From Verrucomicrobiaceae bacterium (GTDB lineage Bacteria; Verrucomicrobiota; Verrucomicrobiia; Verrucomicrobiales; Akkermansiaceae): a stretch of DNA of 61,962 nt. The stretch spans positions 1-61,962 of the forward strand of contig JAIXOR010000037.1 in NCBI GenBank assembly GCA_027486655.1, read 5' to 3'. The notes under the pieces are model-generated. The model did no database searches and was not told the DNA's origin. It saw only the letters and a list, made by a program, of their open reading frames with translations. The position numbers were made by a program, and so were the translations under genes. Positions 39,995 through 55,254 of the stretch are shown one piece after another (the stretch's first letter is position 1; every line of letters begins with the position of its first letter).

Positions 39995-41011
39995 TCAGGC
40001 GAATTGCTTGAGGAAGCGCATGTCGTTTTCAATGAGGAGCCGGATATCCTTGATGCCCCAGCGGATCATCGCGAGGCGGTCGAGGCCCATTCCGAAGGCA
40101 AAGCCGGTGGTTTTTTCGGGATCGAAGGCCTTGTCCTTGCGCGAAGCGTTGATGGCATCGAAGACGGCGGGATCGACCATGCCGCAGCCAGCGACCTCGA
40201 TCCAGCGCGGGGCCTGGCCTTTGACGGTGAGTTTCACATCAATCTCAAACGAGGGCTCGGTGAAGGGGAAGAAGTGCGGGCGGAAGCGGACTTCGGTTTG
40301 TGGGCCGTAGAGTTCGCGGAAGAAGTATTCGAGCGTGCCCTTGAGATCGGGGAGCGAGACGTCCTCGGCAACGTAGAGGCCTTCGAGCTGGTTGAAGACC
40401 GAGAGGTGGGTGGCGTCGATCTCATCGCGGCGGTAGGCCGAGCCCGGAGCGATGATGCGGATGGGCGGCTTCGCGGATTCCATGGTGCGGATCTGCACGC
40501 TGGAGGTGTGGGTGCGGAGGAGTTTCCCGGAATCGAAATAGAACGTGTCCTTCTCGTTGCGCGCCGGGTGGTCGGCGGGGGTGTTGAGGGCATCGAAGCA
40601 ATGGAACTCGTCCTCGATTTCCGGCCCGTCGGCGAGCGAGAAGCCCATGCGGCGGAGGATGGAGATGGCCTCATCGCGAATCAACGTGAGCGGATGCAGC
40701 GCTCCGGTGGCGACGTGGCGGGCGGGCAGCGTCACATCGATGCCGGTGAGCGCGGCCTGGTCGGCTAGATCCTGGAGGGCGGATTGTTTCCCCTCGAGGG
40801 CGGTGGTGATGGCACTGCGGGCTGCGTTGAGGAGCTGGCCGACCTCGGCTTTGTCCTCCTTCGGCACGTCCTTCATGCCGGCTGCGGCGAGGGTGAGGGT
40901 GCCTTTTTTGCCGAGCACGGCGACGCGGACCTCCTCGAGCGAGCGCTCGTCGTGGGCGGCGGCGATTTGTGCAAGTGCTTCGGATTGAATGGCTGGGATT
41001 TGCTCCTTCAT
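39995..41011 (-). CDS. pheS: Phenylalanine-tRNA ligase alpha subunit
   Basis: The 338-residue protein has the class-II synthetase motifs of PheS: motif 1 around HPLTLIRDEAISILRRMGFS, motif 2 (LLRTHTSSVQIRTM and GSAYRRDEIDATHLSVFNQL) and motif 3 (AFGMGLDRLAMIRWGIKDIR). The N-terminal coiled coil reads MKEQIPAIQSEALAQIAAAH. It is the catalytic subunit that activates Phe. The ATG at 41011 is the family start. It is upstream of pheT on the same strand, with the four-helix-bundle unit in between. Whether the pair is still one transcript depends on that insertion. Confidence 0.96.
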   Translation of the reverse strand: MKEQIPAIQSEALAQIAAAHDERSLEEVRVAVLGKKGTLTLAAAGMKDVPKEDKAEVGQLLNAARSAITTALEGKQSALQDLADQAALTGIDVTLPARHVATGALHPLTLIRDEAISILRRMGFSLADGPEIEDEFHCFDALNTPADHPARNEKDTFYFDSGKLLRTHTSSVQIRTMESAKPPIRIIAPGSAYRRDEIDATHLSVFNQLEGLYVAEDVSLPDLKGTLEYFFRELYGPQTEVRFRPHFFPFTEPSFEIDVKLTVKGQAPRWIEVAGCGMVDPAVFDAINASRKDKAFDPEKTTGFAFGMGLDRLAMIRWGIKDIRLLIENDMRFLKQFA

Positions 41012-41105
41012 GGGAAAGCCGAGGGGCATAGCCCGAAACCCGCCCCGGGTCAAAGCCTAGGTGAAACCGCCGGGGAAAAGGAGAGCCCGGATCCCGAGCC
41101 GCGGA

Positions 41106-41711
41106 TCAGAGCGCCTCGATGGCGTCCATGATGCGTCGGGTGATGCGCTCGTAGTCGTCCTTCCCCTTCACTGCGGAGAGTTCCTCAGGGCTGAGGCGGA
41201 TCGGCGGGCCAACCGTCACCGAGATGCGGGCGAAGCGGATGCGGGCGGAGCCGCGGGGCAGGGCCTCACGCGCGCCGCGGATGCGGACGGGCTGGATGAC
41301 CGCTCCGGATTTCGCCGCGACGAGCCCGATTCCCGGCGCGGCCTCGCCGATTTCGCCATCGAGGGTCCGCGAACCTTCCGGGAAAACGAGGACCCGGTGG
41401 CCTTCCTTGAGTTTCCGGATGATCGTCTTGAGGCTGGCCATGTCCGGCCGGTCCTGATCGACCGGAATGGCATTCCACTGGGTGTAAACCCAGCGGGTGA
41501 CCGTGTTGAAGAGGGTCTTGCGGGCGAGGTAGCACATCTCGTCCTGATAGAGATTCCCGATCAGCGGGGGATCGAGAAAGCTCTGGTGGTTGGAGGCGAC
41601 GAGCACCGGGCCTTCGGTGATGAGATGCTCCCGTCCCTCGATGCGCATGCCGAAGAGGCTTCGGAATGCGGACCCGAAGCTCATCCATCCGAGCCAGTAG
41701 ATCCATTTCAT
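41106..41711 (-). CDS. plsC: 1-acyl-sn-glycerol-3-phosphate acyltransferase
   Basis: The 201-residue protein has the acyltransferase motifs NHQSFLDPP (motif I, catalytic His and Asp, near residue 40) and FPEGSRTLDGEIGEAAPGIG (motif III) near 118. IQPVRIRGA provides motif IV. The N-terminus has a short membrane-associated segment (MKWIYWLGWMSFGSAFRSLF). It adds the second acyl chain to lysophosphatidic acid in phospholipid synthesis. The start at 41711 fits the family length; the longer open frame overlaps divergent rsmI. Confidence 0.9.
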   Translation of the reverse strand: MKWIYWLGWMSFGSAFRSLFGMRIEGREHLITEGPVLVASNHQSFLDPPLIGNLYQDEMCYLARKTLFNTVTRWVYTQWNAIPVDQDRPDMASLKTIIRKLKEGHRVLVFPEGSRTLDGEIGEAAPGIGLVAAKSGAVIQPVRIRGAREALPRGSARIRFARISVTVGPPIRLSPEELSAVKGKDDYERITRRIMDAIEAL

Positions 41712-41880
41712 GGGGTTGAGAAAGGTGGGGGATCCGGAGGTGCCCAGCCGGGGTGGCGGGCGGGCGGACTTTCCACCGTGCGTCCGGTCCAGCGCAACCG
41801 CAAAGTTCCTGCTGGCGGAGCGGAGGGTGGCGAATCGTTTCGTTCTTCCAGGCCGGGGAAATTCTGTCAGCGTCCCGCGC

Positions 41881-42570
41881 ATGTCTTCGGAAGCGTCCGG
41901 CCGCATCGTCATCATCCCCACCCCGATCGGGAATCTGGGGGACATCACGCACCGGGCGGTGGAAGTTCTCAAGGCGGCGGACCGCATCGCGTGCGAAGAC
42001 ACGAGGCATTCCGGGCCCTTGCTGGCTCATTTGGGGATCACCGGCAAGCCGCTGGTCTCCCTTCACGAGCACAACGAGGCACGCCGGGCACCGGAGCTCG
42101 CGGCGGCGGCAAGGGCCGGCGAAACCATCGCCCTGATCAGCGATGCGGGGATGCCCGGAGTCTCGGACCCCGGTTACCGGGTGATCCAGGCCTGCCTTGA
42201 AACGGAAACACCCTTTGAGGTCCTGCCCGGTCCCTCGGCGGTGATCACCGCGCTGATCGGCTCCGGGTTCCCCTGCCACGCATTCCGCTTCGGGGGGTTC
42301 CTCTCGGTGAAATCCGGCAAGCGCCGCTCGGCGCTCGAGGCCGCACTGAAGTCCGGCGAGACCGGGATCTTCTTCGAATCCCCCCACCGCATTGTCTCCA
42401 CCCTGGAGATTCTAACAGAGATCGATCCCCGGGCGAGGGTCTGTGTGGCCAGGGAGCTGACGAAAAAATTCGAGACCTACCACCGCGGCGCTGCCGGAGA
42501 GGTCCTGGAGCATTTCAAGAGTCACCCGCCGAAGGGTGAGATCGTGCTGCTGGTCCACGCGGCGGAATGA
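41881..42570 (+). CDS. rsmI: 16S rRNA (cytidine(1402)-2'-O)-methyltransferase
   Basis: The 229-residue protein begins with IVIIPTPIGNLGDITHRAVE, followed by ACEDTRHSGPLLAHLGI, LHEHNEARRAPELAAAARAG, ALISDAGMPGVSDPGYR and LPGPSAVITALIGSGFP, all hallmark RsmI blocks of the tetrapyrrole-methylase fold. It 2'-O-methylates C1402 in the decoding centre. It lacks the optional C-terminal HTH extension, so it is slightly short compared with E. coli RsmI (about 286). It is divergent from plsC. Confidence 0.92.
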   Translation: MSSEASGRIVIIPTPIGNLGDITHRAVEVLKAADRIACEDTRHSGPLLAHLGITGKPLVSLHEHNEARRAPELAAAARAGETIALISDAGMPGVSDPGYRVIQACLETETPFEVLPGPSAVITALIGSGFPCHAFRFGGFLSVKSGKRRSALEAALKSGETGIFFESPHRIVSTLEILTEIDPRARVCVARELTKKFETYHRGAAGEVLEHFKSHPPKGEIVLLVHAAE

Positions 42571-42621
42571 TCGATGCATCCGGGTATTGCCACCGGGCTC
42601 CCCATTTTCCATAAACGGGGC

Positions 42622-48188
<5,567 letters not shown>

Positions 48189-48263
48189 GGCACCCAGCTC
48201 GCAAAACCGGAACCGGGTTTGATCTGCTCCGCCTCGTGCGATATGCCACGCGGCCGAGCCCTC

Positions 48264-49142
48264 ATGACATCCATTGATCTTCCACTCCGCGCCGCCATTG
48301 AAACCGCTGCCGCCCATGGTTTCGTGGCGGACCGTTGCGACATCCTGCAGAATGGAAGCACCCTGGTCGTGAGGCTCGGCGAATCTCTGGTCGCCCGCGT
48401 GGTGGTCGATCGCGATGGCCCGAGGCAGGGCGATGCGTGGTTCGCCAGGGAAAACGCGATCGCCCAGCACCTCACCCGGCACGGGGCTCCGGTCATCCCG
48501 CTTCATCGGGACCTTCCGCCCGGGCCTCACCTGCATCTCGGTTTCACTCTGAACTTCTGGGAGTTTGTCACCGTGGTGGATGACGACGCTTCGGCGGAAC
48601 AAACCGGAGCCACCCTGCAGCGCTGCCACGAGATCCTCCGGAGCTTTCCAGAACCGCTTCCGGGTCTCGCCATCCTTCGGGAAACCCTCGGACTGCTCGA
48701 TACGCTCCGCAGCCGGAATCTGTTTTCGGACGAGATTCTGGAACTCCTCCACCATCACCTCTGCGATTCCCTGCTCGTTCTTTCCAGCCTGCCCTCGCAG
48801 GCGCTCCATGGCGACGCCCACGCCGGCAATCTCCTCAATACCACCCGCGGACCCCTCTGGACCGATTGGGAAGACGCCTTCCACGGTCCCATCGAGTGGG
48901 ATCTCGCATCGATCATCTGGAATGCCAGGATCCTTGAAAAGGATCACCGAAAAGCCGATGGCATCCTGGACGCCTACCAACACGCCGGCGGCTCCTTCGA
49001 TCCCCGCGCGCTGGATCATTGCCTCGTCGCGCGCGCCGCCGTCATGAGCGCCTGGTACCCCCTGCTCTACCCAGGCGCAGACCCGGATCGCGCCCGAAAG
49101 CTGGAATTCCGGCTCGACTGGCTTAGGGGAAAACGTGGCTAA
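48264..49142 (+). CDS. Aminoglycoside-phosphotransferase-like kinase
   Basis: The 292-residue protein has an APH-family core. RLGESLVARVV supplies the ATP-binding strand, SQALHGDAHAGNLLNTTRGP gives the HGDxHxxN catalytic loop, and LWTDWEDAFHGPIEWDLASI contains the metal-binding Asp and the WDLA helix. The family phosphorylates aminoglycosides, choline, homoserine or other small alcohols; the substrate here cannot be told. The start MTSIDLPLRAAIETA at 48264 was chosen over the frame to 48219. It precedes the fur gene after about 130 bp of AT-rich DNA. Confidence 0.8.
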   Translation: MTSIDLPLRAAIETAAAHGFVADRCDILQNGSTLVVRLGESLVARVVVDRDGPRQGDAWFARENAIAQHLTRHGAPVIPLHRDLPPGPHLHLGFTLNFWEFVTVVDDDASAEQTGATLQRCHEILRSFPEPLPGLAILRETLGLLDTLRSRNLFSDEILELLHHHLCDSLLVLSSLPSQALHGDAHAGNLLNTTRGPLWTDWEDAFHGPIEWDLASIIWNARILEKDHRKADGILDAYQHAGGSFDPRALDHCLVARAAVMSAWYPLLYPGADPDRARKLEFRLDWLRGKRG

Positions 49143-49204
49143 ATCGGCGGAAAATCACAGCATTGCTTTCCAAATCGAAACTCAACTCGTTGATTTTCAG
49201 ATCG

Positions 49205-49236
49205 TTATTCCCAAAATGGAACTGTAATTGGAATAA
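49205..49236. promoter_or_regulatory. Inverted repeat upstream of the fur-suf operon
   Basis: TTATTCC (49205-49211) and GGAATAA (49230-49236) are exact inverted repeats 18 bases apart, within an AT-rich stretch 41 bp before the Fur-like gene. This could be a Fur/PerR-type operator for autoregulation of the operon. The spacing is longer than in a classical Fur box. Confidence 0.45.
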
Positions 49237-49276
49237 TTCTTGATATCGTTCGGTTCGAGCCTAGGTTCCCGCCGCG

Positions 49277-49705
49277 ATGGTCAGCAACGCCCCAGATCCC
49301 AACCCCATTCCGGACATTCCGGAAGAGATCGCCGGTCTGCGCATGACGCGCCAGCGTCAGGAAATCTACCGGATTCTCATCGAGCAGCGGAACCACCCTA
49401 CCGCCAACGAGGTCTTCATGCGAGCCAAGGACCGGCTCCCGAACATCTCGCTGGCCACGGTTTACAACTGCCTCGAAGCACTCGTGCAGCACGGCATCAT
49501 CCGCCAGGTGAATTTCGAGCGCGAATCCTCGCGCTACTGCCCGAATCTCCGCGAGCACGGACATTTTCACGATGCCTCCACCGGGGTGATCCACGATGTG
49601 GACTTCAAACCCGGAGTCAATCTCGCCGACGTGCTCGACCTGCCACCCGGCGCCGTGATCGAGGACATCGAAATCACCCTTCGCGGCAAACTCGTCGCCC
49701 CCTGA
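49277..49705 (+). CDS. Fur/PerR-family regulator at the head of the suf operon
   Basis: The 142-residue protein has the Fur winged helix: [56 protein letters not shown]. The dimerisation part has [18 protein letters not shown] where most Fur proteins have HFxCxxC; the CxxC structural zinc pairs are absent, and the only Cys is in RYCPN. It lies 35 bp upstream of sufC, the same strand and order as Fe-S operons with a leading regulator. It may sense iron or peroxide and control sufCBD, a role inferred from position. Confidence 0.85.
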   Translation: MVSNAPDPNPIPDIPEEIAGLRMTRQRQEIYRILIEQRNHPTANEVFMRAKDRLPNISLATVYNCLEALVQHGIIRQVNFERESSRYCPNLREHGHFHDASTGVIHDVDFKPGVNLADVLDLPPGAVIEDIEITLRGKLVAP

Positions 49706-49740
49706 AAACCATCTCCAATCCCCAATACCTTTTCCCCACC

Positions 49741-50493
49741 ATGAGCCTCCACATCCAGAACCTGCACGCCACCCTTGAAGACGGAACCGAAATCCTCAAG
49801 GGAGTGACCCTCGAGATCCCGAAGGGCGAAGTCCACGCCATCATGGGACCCAACGGCTCCGGCAAGTCCACGCTCTCGAAGGTCATCGCCGGCCACGAAG
49901 GCTACGTGGTCACCGGCGGCGCTGTCACCATCGATGAAGAAGACATCGCCGAGATGTCCATCGACGAACGCTCGCGCGCCGGCATCTTCCTCGCCTTCCA
50001 ATACCCGTCCGAAGTTCCCGGAGTCTCCAACGCCAACTTCATCCGCGCCGCCCTTCAGGCCCGCCTGCCCAAGGGCGAGGAAATTGATGCCGTCGCTTAT
50101 TACAAGAGCCTTTACGCAAAAATGGACATCCTTGAGATGGACCGCAAGTTCACCGGCCGCGCCGTGAATGAAGGCTTCTCCGGCGGCGAAAAGAAACGCA
50201 ACGAGATCCTCCAGATGATGATGCTGGAACCGAAGTACTGCATCCTCGACGAGACCGACTCCGGCCTCGACATCGATGCCCTCAAGATCGTCGCCAAGGG
50301 CGTCAATGCGATGCGCTCGCCCGATCGCGGCATGCTCCTCATCACCCACTACCAGCGCCTGCTCGATTACATCAAGCCGGACCACGTGCACGTCATGGCG
50401 GAAGGCCGCATCGTCCGCTCCGGCGGCCCCGAGCTCGCCCTCGAGCTCGAAAAGGATGGCTACGAATTCCTCAAGGAGGCCGCTCTCGCCTGA
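49741..50493 (+). CDS. sufC: Fe-S cluster assembly ATPase SufC
   Basis: The 250-residue ABC ATPase has Walker [10 protein letters not shown] near 38, [15 protein letters not shown] (the SufC Q-loop block), signature [20 protein letters not shown], Walker [17 protein letters not shown] and THYQRLL. It drives conformational change in the SufBCD scaffold that builds Fe-S clusters. It is the second gene of the fur-sufC-sufB-sufD operon. The sulfur-donating partners SufS and SufU/SufE are not in the window. Confidence 0.96.
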   Translation: MSLHIQNLHATLEDGTEILKGVTLEIPKGEVHAIMGPNGSGKSTLSKVIAGHEGYVVTGGAVTIDEEDIAEMSIDERSRAGIFLAFQYPSEVPGVSNANFIRAALQARLPKGEEIDAVAYYKSLYAKMDILEMDRKFTGRAVNEGFSGGEKKRNEILQMMMLEPKYCILDETDSGLDIDALKIVAKGVNAMRSPDRGMLLITHYQRLLDYIKPDHVHVMAEGRIVRSGGPELALELEKDGYEFLKEAALA

Positions 50494-50508
50494 TCTTCGG
50501 TTTTCTCT

Positions 50509-50528
50509 CTGAAAACTGAACACTGAAA
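50509..50528 (+). repeat. 20-bp intergenic repeat, copy between sufC and sufB
   Basis: CTGAAAACTGAACACTGAAA is found here and, identically, at 52005-52024 between sufB and sufD. Both copies lie 15-18 bases before a start codon and are followed by (CCAG/ACTAA)CAAACT(C/T)TCC. The copies could affect translation of the suf genes or be remnants of a repeat family. Confidence 0.75.
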
Positions 50529-50546
50529 TCCAGCAAACTCTCCACC

Positions 50547-51986
50547 ATGTCCTACGAAGACACCACCGCCCTGCTCGATGAGGAAACCCACGACGCGATC
50601 AATGTCGATCGCACCAAGGGTGACTTCACGTTTCCGGAGCGCCACAAGTTCGATGCCGGCTACGGGCTGAGCTCGAAAACCGTCGACTACATCTGCGACG
50701 TCAAAGGCGAGCCGCAATGGGTCCGCGATTTCCGGCACAAGGCGCTCGCGGTGTTCGAATCCAAACCGATGCCCACCAACTGGGCCACGGAGGACCTCAA
50801 CAACATCAACTTCGACGAGATCCGCTATTATCTGTCAGACGGTGAGAAGCCGAAGCGTTCCTGGGACGAAGTGCCTCCCGAAGTGCTTGAGACATTCGAG
50901 CGTCTCGGCATTCCCGAACAGGAGCGTGCCTTCCTGGCCGGTGTCGAGGCCCAGTATGACTCGGAGGCAGCCTACTCCAACATGAAGGAGGAACTCACCA
51001 AACAAGGTGTGATCTTCGTCAACTCCACCGAGGGACTCAAGGAACACGAGGAGATCTTCCGCCCCTGGTTCGGCAAGGTGATCCCCACTTCGGACAACAA
51101 GTTCTCCGCGCTAAACAGCGCCGTCTTCTCCGGCGGATCCTTCATCTACATCCCGAAGGGCGTGAAGCTCAAGCAGCCGCTCCAGGCCTACTTCCGCATC
51201 AACTCGGAAAACTTCGGCCAGTTCGAACGCACCCTCATCATCGCCGACGAAGGCGCGGAAGTCATGTATATGGAAGGCTGCACCGCTCCCAAGTTCGAGA
51301 CCGCCACCCTCCACTCCGCGGTCGTGGAACTCGTCGCCCTCAAAGGCGCGAAGATCCAGTATGTCACCGTGCAGAACTGGAGCTCCAATGTCTTCAACCT
51401 CGTCACCAAACGGGGACTCGCCATGGAGGACGCGGAAGTCCGCTGGATCGATTGCAACATCGGCTCGCGCCTTACCATGAAGTATCCCGGCGTGATCATG
51501 AAAGGCCGCCGCGCCCGCGGCGAGGTCATTTCGATCGCCCTTGCCAACACCGGACAACACCAGGACACCGGCGCGAAGATGATCCACGCCGCCGATGAAA
51601 CGACGTCCAACATCGTCTCCAAATCCATCTCCGTCGGCGAGGGCCGCGCCACCTATCGCGGCCAGGTCCACATCCCGAAACACCTGAAGGGATGCAAGAA
51701 CAACACCGAGTGCGATGCCCTGCTCATCAACTCGAACAGCCGCACGGACACCTATCCCGCCATCACCGTGCGCGGCAACCGCCACGCCACCCAGCACGAG
51801 GCTTCGGTCTCCCAGGTTTCCGAGGAAATGCTTTTCTACATGCAGCAGCGCGGCATCAGCGAAGGAGCCGCCATGTCCCTCGCCGTCAATGGATTCATCA
51901 ACGACCTCGTCCGTGAGTTCCCGATGGAATACTCGGTGGAGCTCAAGCGCCTCATCGACCTCGAAATGGAAGGCTCCGTTGGATAA
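50547..51986 (+). CDS. sufB: Fe-S cluster assembly protein SufB
   Basis: The 479-residue protein contains the SufB blocks: [100 protein letters not shown], and [20 protein letters not shown] near the end. Conserved Cys and Glu positions of the scaffold (EGCTAP) are present. With SufC and SufD it assembles clusters on its beta-helix. It follows sufC by 53 bp. Confidence 0.97.
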   Translation: MSYEDTTALLDEETHDAINVDRTKGDFTFPERHKFDAGYGLSSKTVDYICDVKGEPQWVRDFRHKALAVFESKPMPTNWATEDLNNINFDEIRYYLSDGEKPKRSWDEVPPEVLETFERLGIPEQERAFLAGVEAQYDSEAAYSNMKEELTKQGVIFVNSTEGLKEHEEIFRPWFGKVIPTSDNKFSALNSAVFSGGSFIYIPKGVKLKQPLQAYFRINSENFGQFERTLIIADEGAEVMYMEGCTAPKFETATLHSAVVELVALKGAKIQYVTVQNWSSNVFNLVTKRGLAMEDAEVRWIDCNIGSRLTMKYPGVIMKGRRARGEVISIALANTGQHQDTGAKMIHAADETTSNIVSKSISVGEGRATYRGQVHIPKHLKGCKNNTECDALLINSNSRTDTYPAITVRGNRHATQHEASVSQVSEEMLFYMQQRGISEGAAMSLAVNGFINDLVREFPMEYSVELKRLIDLEMEGSVG

Positions 51987-52004
51987 CGGTCTTCAGTGCC
52001 AAAC

Positions 52005-52024
52005 CTGAAAACTGAACACTGAAA
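52005..52024 (+). repeat. 20-bp intergenic repeat, copy between sufB and sufD
   Basis: The sequence CTGAAAACTGAACACTGAAA is identical to the copy at 50509-50528. It ends 15 bases before the sufD ATG and continues as ACTAACAAACTTTCC. Confidence 0.75.
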
Positions 52025-52039
52025 ACTAACAAACTTTCC

Positions 52040-53305
52040 ATGACCACCACTCTCCCGAACTGGTTCACCGCCCGCCAAGAGGCCGCGCAAAAACGTTACG
52101 AAGCCACCCCAGCTCCCAAGCGCGGTGATGAAACCTGGCGTTTCTCCAATCTCAAGCAACTCGACTTCGCGGGCTTCGTAAGGGGTGCGGACGTCTCGTC
52201 CGCAAACACCGCCGACATCGTCGCCCGCTCCACCGGCATCGAAAAGACCGCCGCCAAGTTCGTCTTCGCGAACGACACCCTCATCCACTCGGAAACGAAC
52301 ATCCCCGCCGGCGTCATCGCGCTTCCTCTATCAGAAGCTCTCGTTTCCCACCCGGAACTGGTCGAGAAACACTTCATGCGCCAGGAAACGAGGCTCGGCT
52401 CCGCCAAGTTCGCCGCCTGGCACGAGGCCATGGTTTCCAACGGGCTTTTCGTCCACACCGGTGACAACGTGGAGATCGAGGATCCCATCGAGGTCCATCA
52501 CTGGATCTCCGGCCAGAACACCGTCATCTTCCCCCACACACTCGTCGTCACGGGCACGTCCTCCAAGGTCCGCGTCATCGATATCTTCCGCTCCTCGGAC
52601 GACATCACCCCTGGACTCGCGATCGCGTTCAACGACCTCTGCGCCGGAAAGAACTCGCAACTCGACTACGTCGCCGTTCAGGCGCTCAACGAGGTCACCC
52701 GCATCATCCAGATCCATGAAACCGCCACCGCGCGTGATGCCTCCGCCAAGGGCTTCATCCTCAACACAGGAGCCTCATGGGCACGCAACGAGTGCCTATC
52801 CCGCCTCGAGGGGCCCGGCTCGCGATCGGACATGCTCTCCGTTTCCATTCCCGCCCGTGAGCAGGAATACGATCAGCGCACCTTCCAACACCATGTGTCC
52901 GAGGGCGCCTATTCCGATCTCCTCTTCAAGAACTCGCTCTACGACAACTCGAAGACCATCTTCTCCGGGCTCATCTTCGTGGACGAGGGCGCGCACCACA
53001 CCGACGCCTATCAGACCTGCCGCAATCTCATGATGAGCGACACCTGCGAGGCCAACTCGATGCCTGGACTCGAAATCAATGCGGATCAGGTGAAATGCTC
53101 TCACGGCTCCACCTCCTCGCAGATCCACGACGACGAGATCTTCTATCTCCGCGCCCGCGGCATCGATCCCGTCCGTGCCCGCCAGCTCATCGCCCGAGGC
53201 TTCTCCGTCGAGGTCGTCGAACGCCTCGCCCACGAAGCCACTGAGGAACTCGTTCTCCGCTTTGTCGACGACAAGTTCGCACACATCGCCGGCGGCGGGG
53301 CCTGA
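52040..53305 (+). CDS. sufD: Fe-S cluster assembly protein SufD
   Basis: The 421-residue SufD has the family ending FYLRARGIDPVRARQLIARG, FSVEVVERL. Also present are GAHHTDAYQTCRNLMMSDTC, LEINADQVKCSHGSTSSQIH with the conserved Cys and His, and QRTFQHHVSEGAYSDLLFKN. It completes the SufBCD scaffold. Near residue 50 RGADVSSA is encoded by the same palindrome that occurs in pheT, so the loop may be an inserted repeat. The gene ends the operon; the downstream gene has its own leader. Confidence 0.95.
   Translation: MTTTLPNWFTARQEAAQKRYEATPAPKRGDETWRFSNLKQLDFAGFVRGADVSSANTADIVARSTGIEKTAAKFVFANDTLIHSETNIPAGVIALPLSEALVSHPELVEKHFMRQETRLGSAKFAAWHEAMVSNGLFVHTGDNVEIEDPIEVHHWISGQNTVIFPHTLVVTGTSSKVRVIDIFRSSDDITPGLAIAFNDLCAGKNSQLDYVAVQALNEVTRIIQIHETATARDASAKGFILNTGASWARNECLSRLEGPGSRSDMLSVSIPAREQEYDQRTFQHHVSEGAYSDLLFKNSLYDNSKTIFSGLIFVDEGAHHTDAYQTCRNLMMSDTCEANSMPGLEINADQVKCSHGSTSSQIHDDEIFYLRARGIDPVRARQLIARGFSVEVVERLAHEATEELVLRFVDDKFAHIAGGGA
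52186..52204 (+). repeat. Intragenic palindromic repeat, copy in sufD
   Basis: TGCGGACGTCTCGTCCGCA is identical to the pheT copy at 38905-38923 and is read in the same frame, giving R-G-A-D-V-S-S-A. In sufD it falls in a loop between LDFAGFV and TADIVARSTG. Confidence 0.8.
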
Positions 53306-53442
53306 GCACGCACGAAGTGCGATATTTGCATCATGAGCCATAGAATCCCGGTCAAGGCGCGTTGACCCGGGGAGTGGTTGCAGGCTTTTCGTAAGAACCC
53401 GGGAGAGCCGTGTCCAAACGACCCGGATCCGGACGAAAGCCC

Positions 53443-55194
53443 ATGAAACAACACCCTCGCACTCTCCGTGTGGCGTCCCTTGGCGCCACGGCCACATTGA
53501 TTTTTCATGCCAGCGCATGGGCGGCGAAGCCCGAGACGGTGAACCTGCTCGTCAAATCCGGACGAAACACTCCGGAAGCCGCCGTCCACGCCCTTCTCAC
53601 TTCGAAAGGCGCATCGGAACATGCAAGAATTCCCGGCATCGGCACCCGCGTCGTGCGGGTTCCTGCACAACAGGCGGAGCGGATTCTATCCGAGTTGAAG
53701 GCGGATCCCGCTCTGGACTATGCAGAGCCCGATGCCACCGCCCATGCCGTGGCGACCACCAACGATCCCTACTTCACCAGCGCCGCCCAGTGGTATCTCA
53801 CAAAAATCGGCGCGCCCGCCGCCTGGGACATTTCCACGGGATCCAACACCATCCGCGTGGCGGTGGTGGACTCCGGTGTGCTTGCAAGCCACCCGGATCT
53901 GGCTGGCAAGGTGCTCCCCGGCTACGACTTCGTGAACAATGACTCGGACCCCTCCGATGACAACGGCCACGGCACCGCCGTCGCCGGGCTCATCGCCGCG
54001 GCCACCAACAACCAACTCGGCATGGCCGGCCTCGGCTGGTCCACACCGGTGGTCCCCGTCAAAGCCCTCGATGCCGCCGGCAGCGGAAGCTACTCAGGCA
54101 TTGCCAACAGCATCATCTGGGCAGCCGATCAGGGCGTGAAGGTGATCAACCTCAGCCTGGGCGGCACCACCTCCTCGCGCACCCTCCAGGATGCGGTCAA
54201 CTATGCCTGGAACCGCCAGATCGTGGTGATCGCCGCCGCTGGCAACAACGGCAACAGCACCGCCTTCTACCCCGCCGCCTGCGCCAACATGGTCGCGGTT
54301 TCAGCCACCAACTCGACCGATACCCGGCCCTCCTGGTCAAACTTCGGCAGCTACGTGGACCTCTCCGCACCCGGTGCCGGCATCCTCACGCTCCAGGGCA
54401 CCGGTTCGTATGCGAGCTGGGACGGCACCTCGTTCTCCAGCCCCATCGTCGCCGGCGTCACCGCCTTGATGATCTCCGCCAACCCTGGACTCTCAAACAG
54501 CTCGACCGTCTCCCTCCTGTTAGGAAACTGCGACGACATCGGCACCGCGGGCTATGACACCTATTACGGCAACGGCAGGCTCAACGCCGCGCGCGCCGTC
54601 CAGGCCGCTTACAACTCGATACCGGTGGACGCGACTCCTCCGGCAGTCGCCATCTCCTCACCCACGAACGGACAAACCGTCGCAGGCTCCGTGAACGTCG
54701 CGGTGAACGGCACCGACAACGTCGGCGTGACCCGCGTCGAACTTTGGATCGATGGTGTGCTGCACGCGCAAAGTGGCACGTCCGGAGCCACCTTTGCCTG
54801 GGACAGCACCGGCGTTCAGGACGGCGGCCATGTTCTTGAGGCGCGCGCCTACGATGCGATGAACCTTTCCGCCAGCACCACCATCCAGGTGAATGTGGCG
54901 AATTCCCAAATCGCCGATCTGATCGCCCCTGTCACCGCCATCACCTCGCCGGCGAACGGCTCCAGGGTTTCTTCAAAATCCCAGAAGGTCACGGTGACCG
55001 CCACCGACAACATCCGGGTGACCAAGGTCGAACTCTACATCGACGGCAAACTCGCCGGTTCGAGCACCACCTCGCCGTTCACATTCACCTGGAACACCAG
55101 CAGGATCGCCTCCGGTGCGCACACGCTCCGGTCCTATGCCTACGACGCCGCCGGAAACATCGGCACATCCACCCTCATCACCGTCTACAGGTAA
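53443..55194 (+). CDS. Secreted subtilisin-family (S8) serine protease with Ig-like C-terminal repeats
   Basis: The 583-residue protein has a signal peptide (TLRVASLGATATLIFHASAW-AAK) and an inhibitor-I9-like propeptide. The S8 domain has the triad Asp in VAVVDSGVLASHPDL, His in DDNGHGTAVAGLIAAA and Ser in SWDGTSFSSPIVAGVTAL, plus NNGN for the oxyanion hole. Two Ig-like (Big_9) repeats, starting DATPPAVAISSPTNGQ and DLIAPVTAITSPANGS, end the protein. It is probably secreted to degrade proteins. The ATG at 53443 is better than the GTG at 53410 for the signal peptide. No PEP-CTERM or T9SS tail is seen. Confidence 0.9.
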   Translation: MKQHPRTLRVASLGATATLIFHASAWAAKPETVNLLVKSGRNTPEAAVHALLTSKGASEHARIPGIGTRVVRVPAQQAERILSELKADPALDYAEPDATAHAVATTNDPYFTSAAQWYLTKIGAPAAWDISTGSNTIRVAVVDSGVLASHPDLAGKVLPGYDFVNNDSDPSDDNGHGTAVAGLIAAATNNQLGMAGLGWSTPVVPVKALDAAGSGSYSGIANSIIWAADQGVKVINLSLGGTTSSRTLQDAVNYAWNRQIVVIAAAGNNGNSTAFYPAACANMVAVSATNSTDTRPSWSNFGSYVDLSAPGAGILTLQGTGSYASWDGTSFSSPIVAGVTALMISANPGLSNSSTVSLLLGNCDDIGTAGYDTYYGNGRLNAARAVQAAYNSIPVDATPPAVAISSPTNGQTVAGSVNVAVNGTDNVGVTRVELWIDGVLHAQSGTSGATFAWDSTGVQDGGHVLEARAYDAMNLSASTTIQVNVANSQIADLIAPVTAITSPANGSRVSSKSQKVTVTATDNIRVTKVELYIDGKLAGSSTTSPFTFTWNTSRIASGAHTLRSYAYDAAGNIGTSTLITVYR

Positions 55195-55254
55195 ACGGAG
55201 CCTTCACGGCGGAGCGTGACATCACGGATGGGAAATGCCAGTTTCCCATCCGTC

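Noticed and set aside
53345..53373. Possible terminator after sufD (CCCGGTCAAG...GTTGACCCGGG)
   Set aside because: The stem has a bulge and there is no T-run, so the support is too weak.
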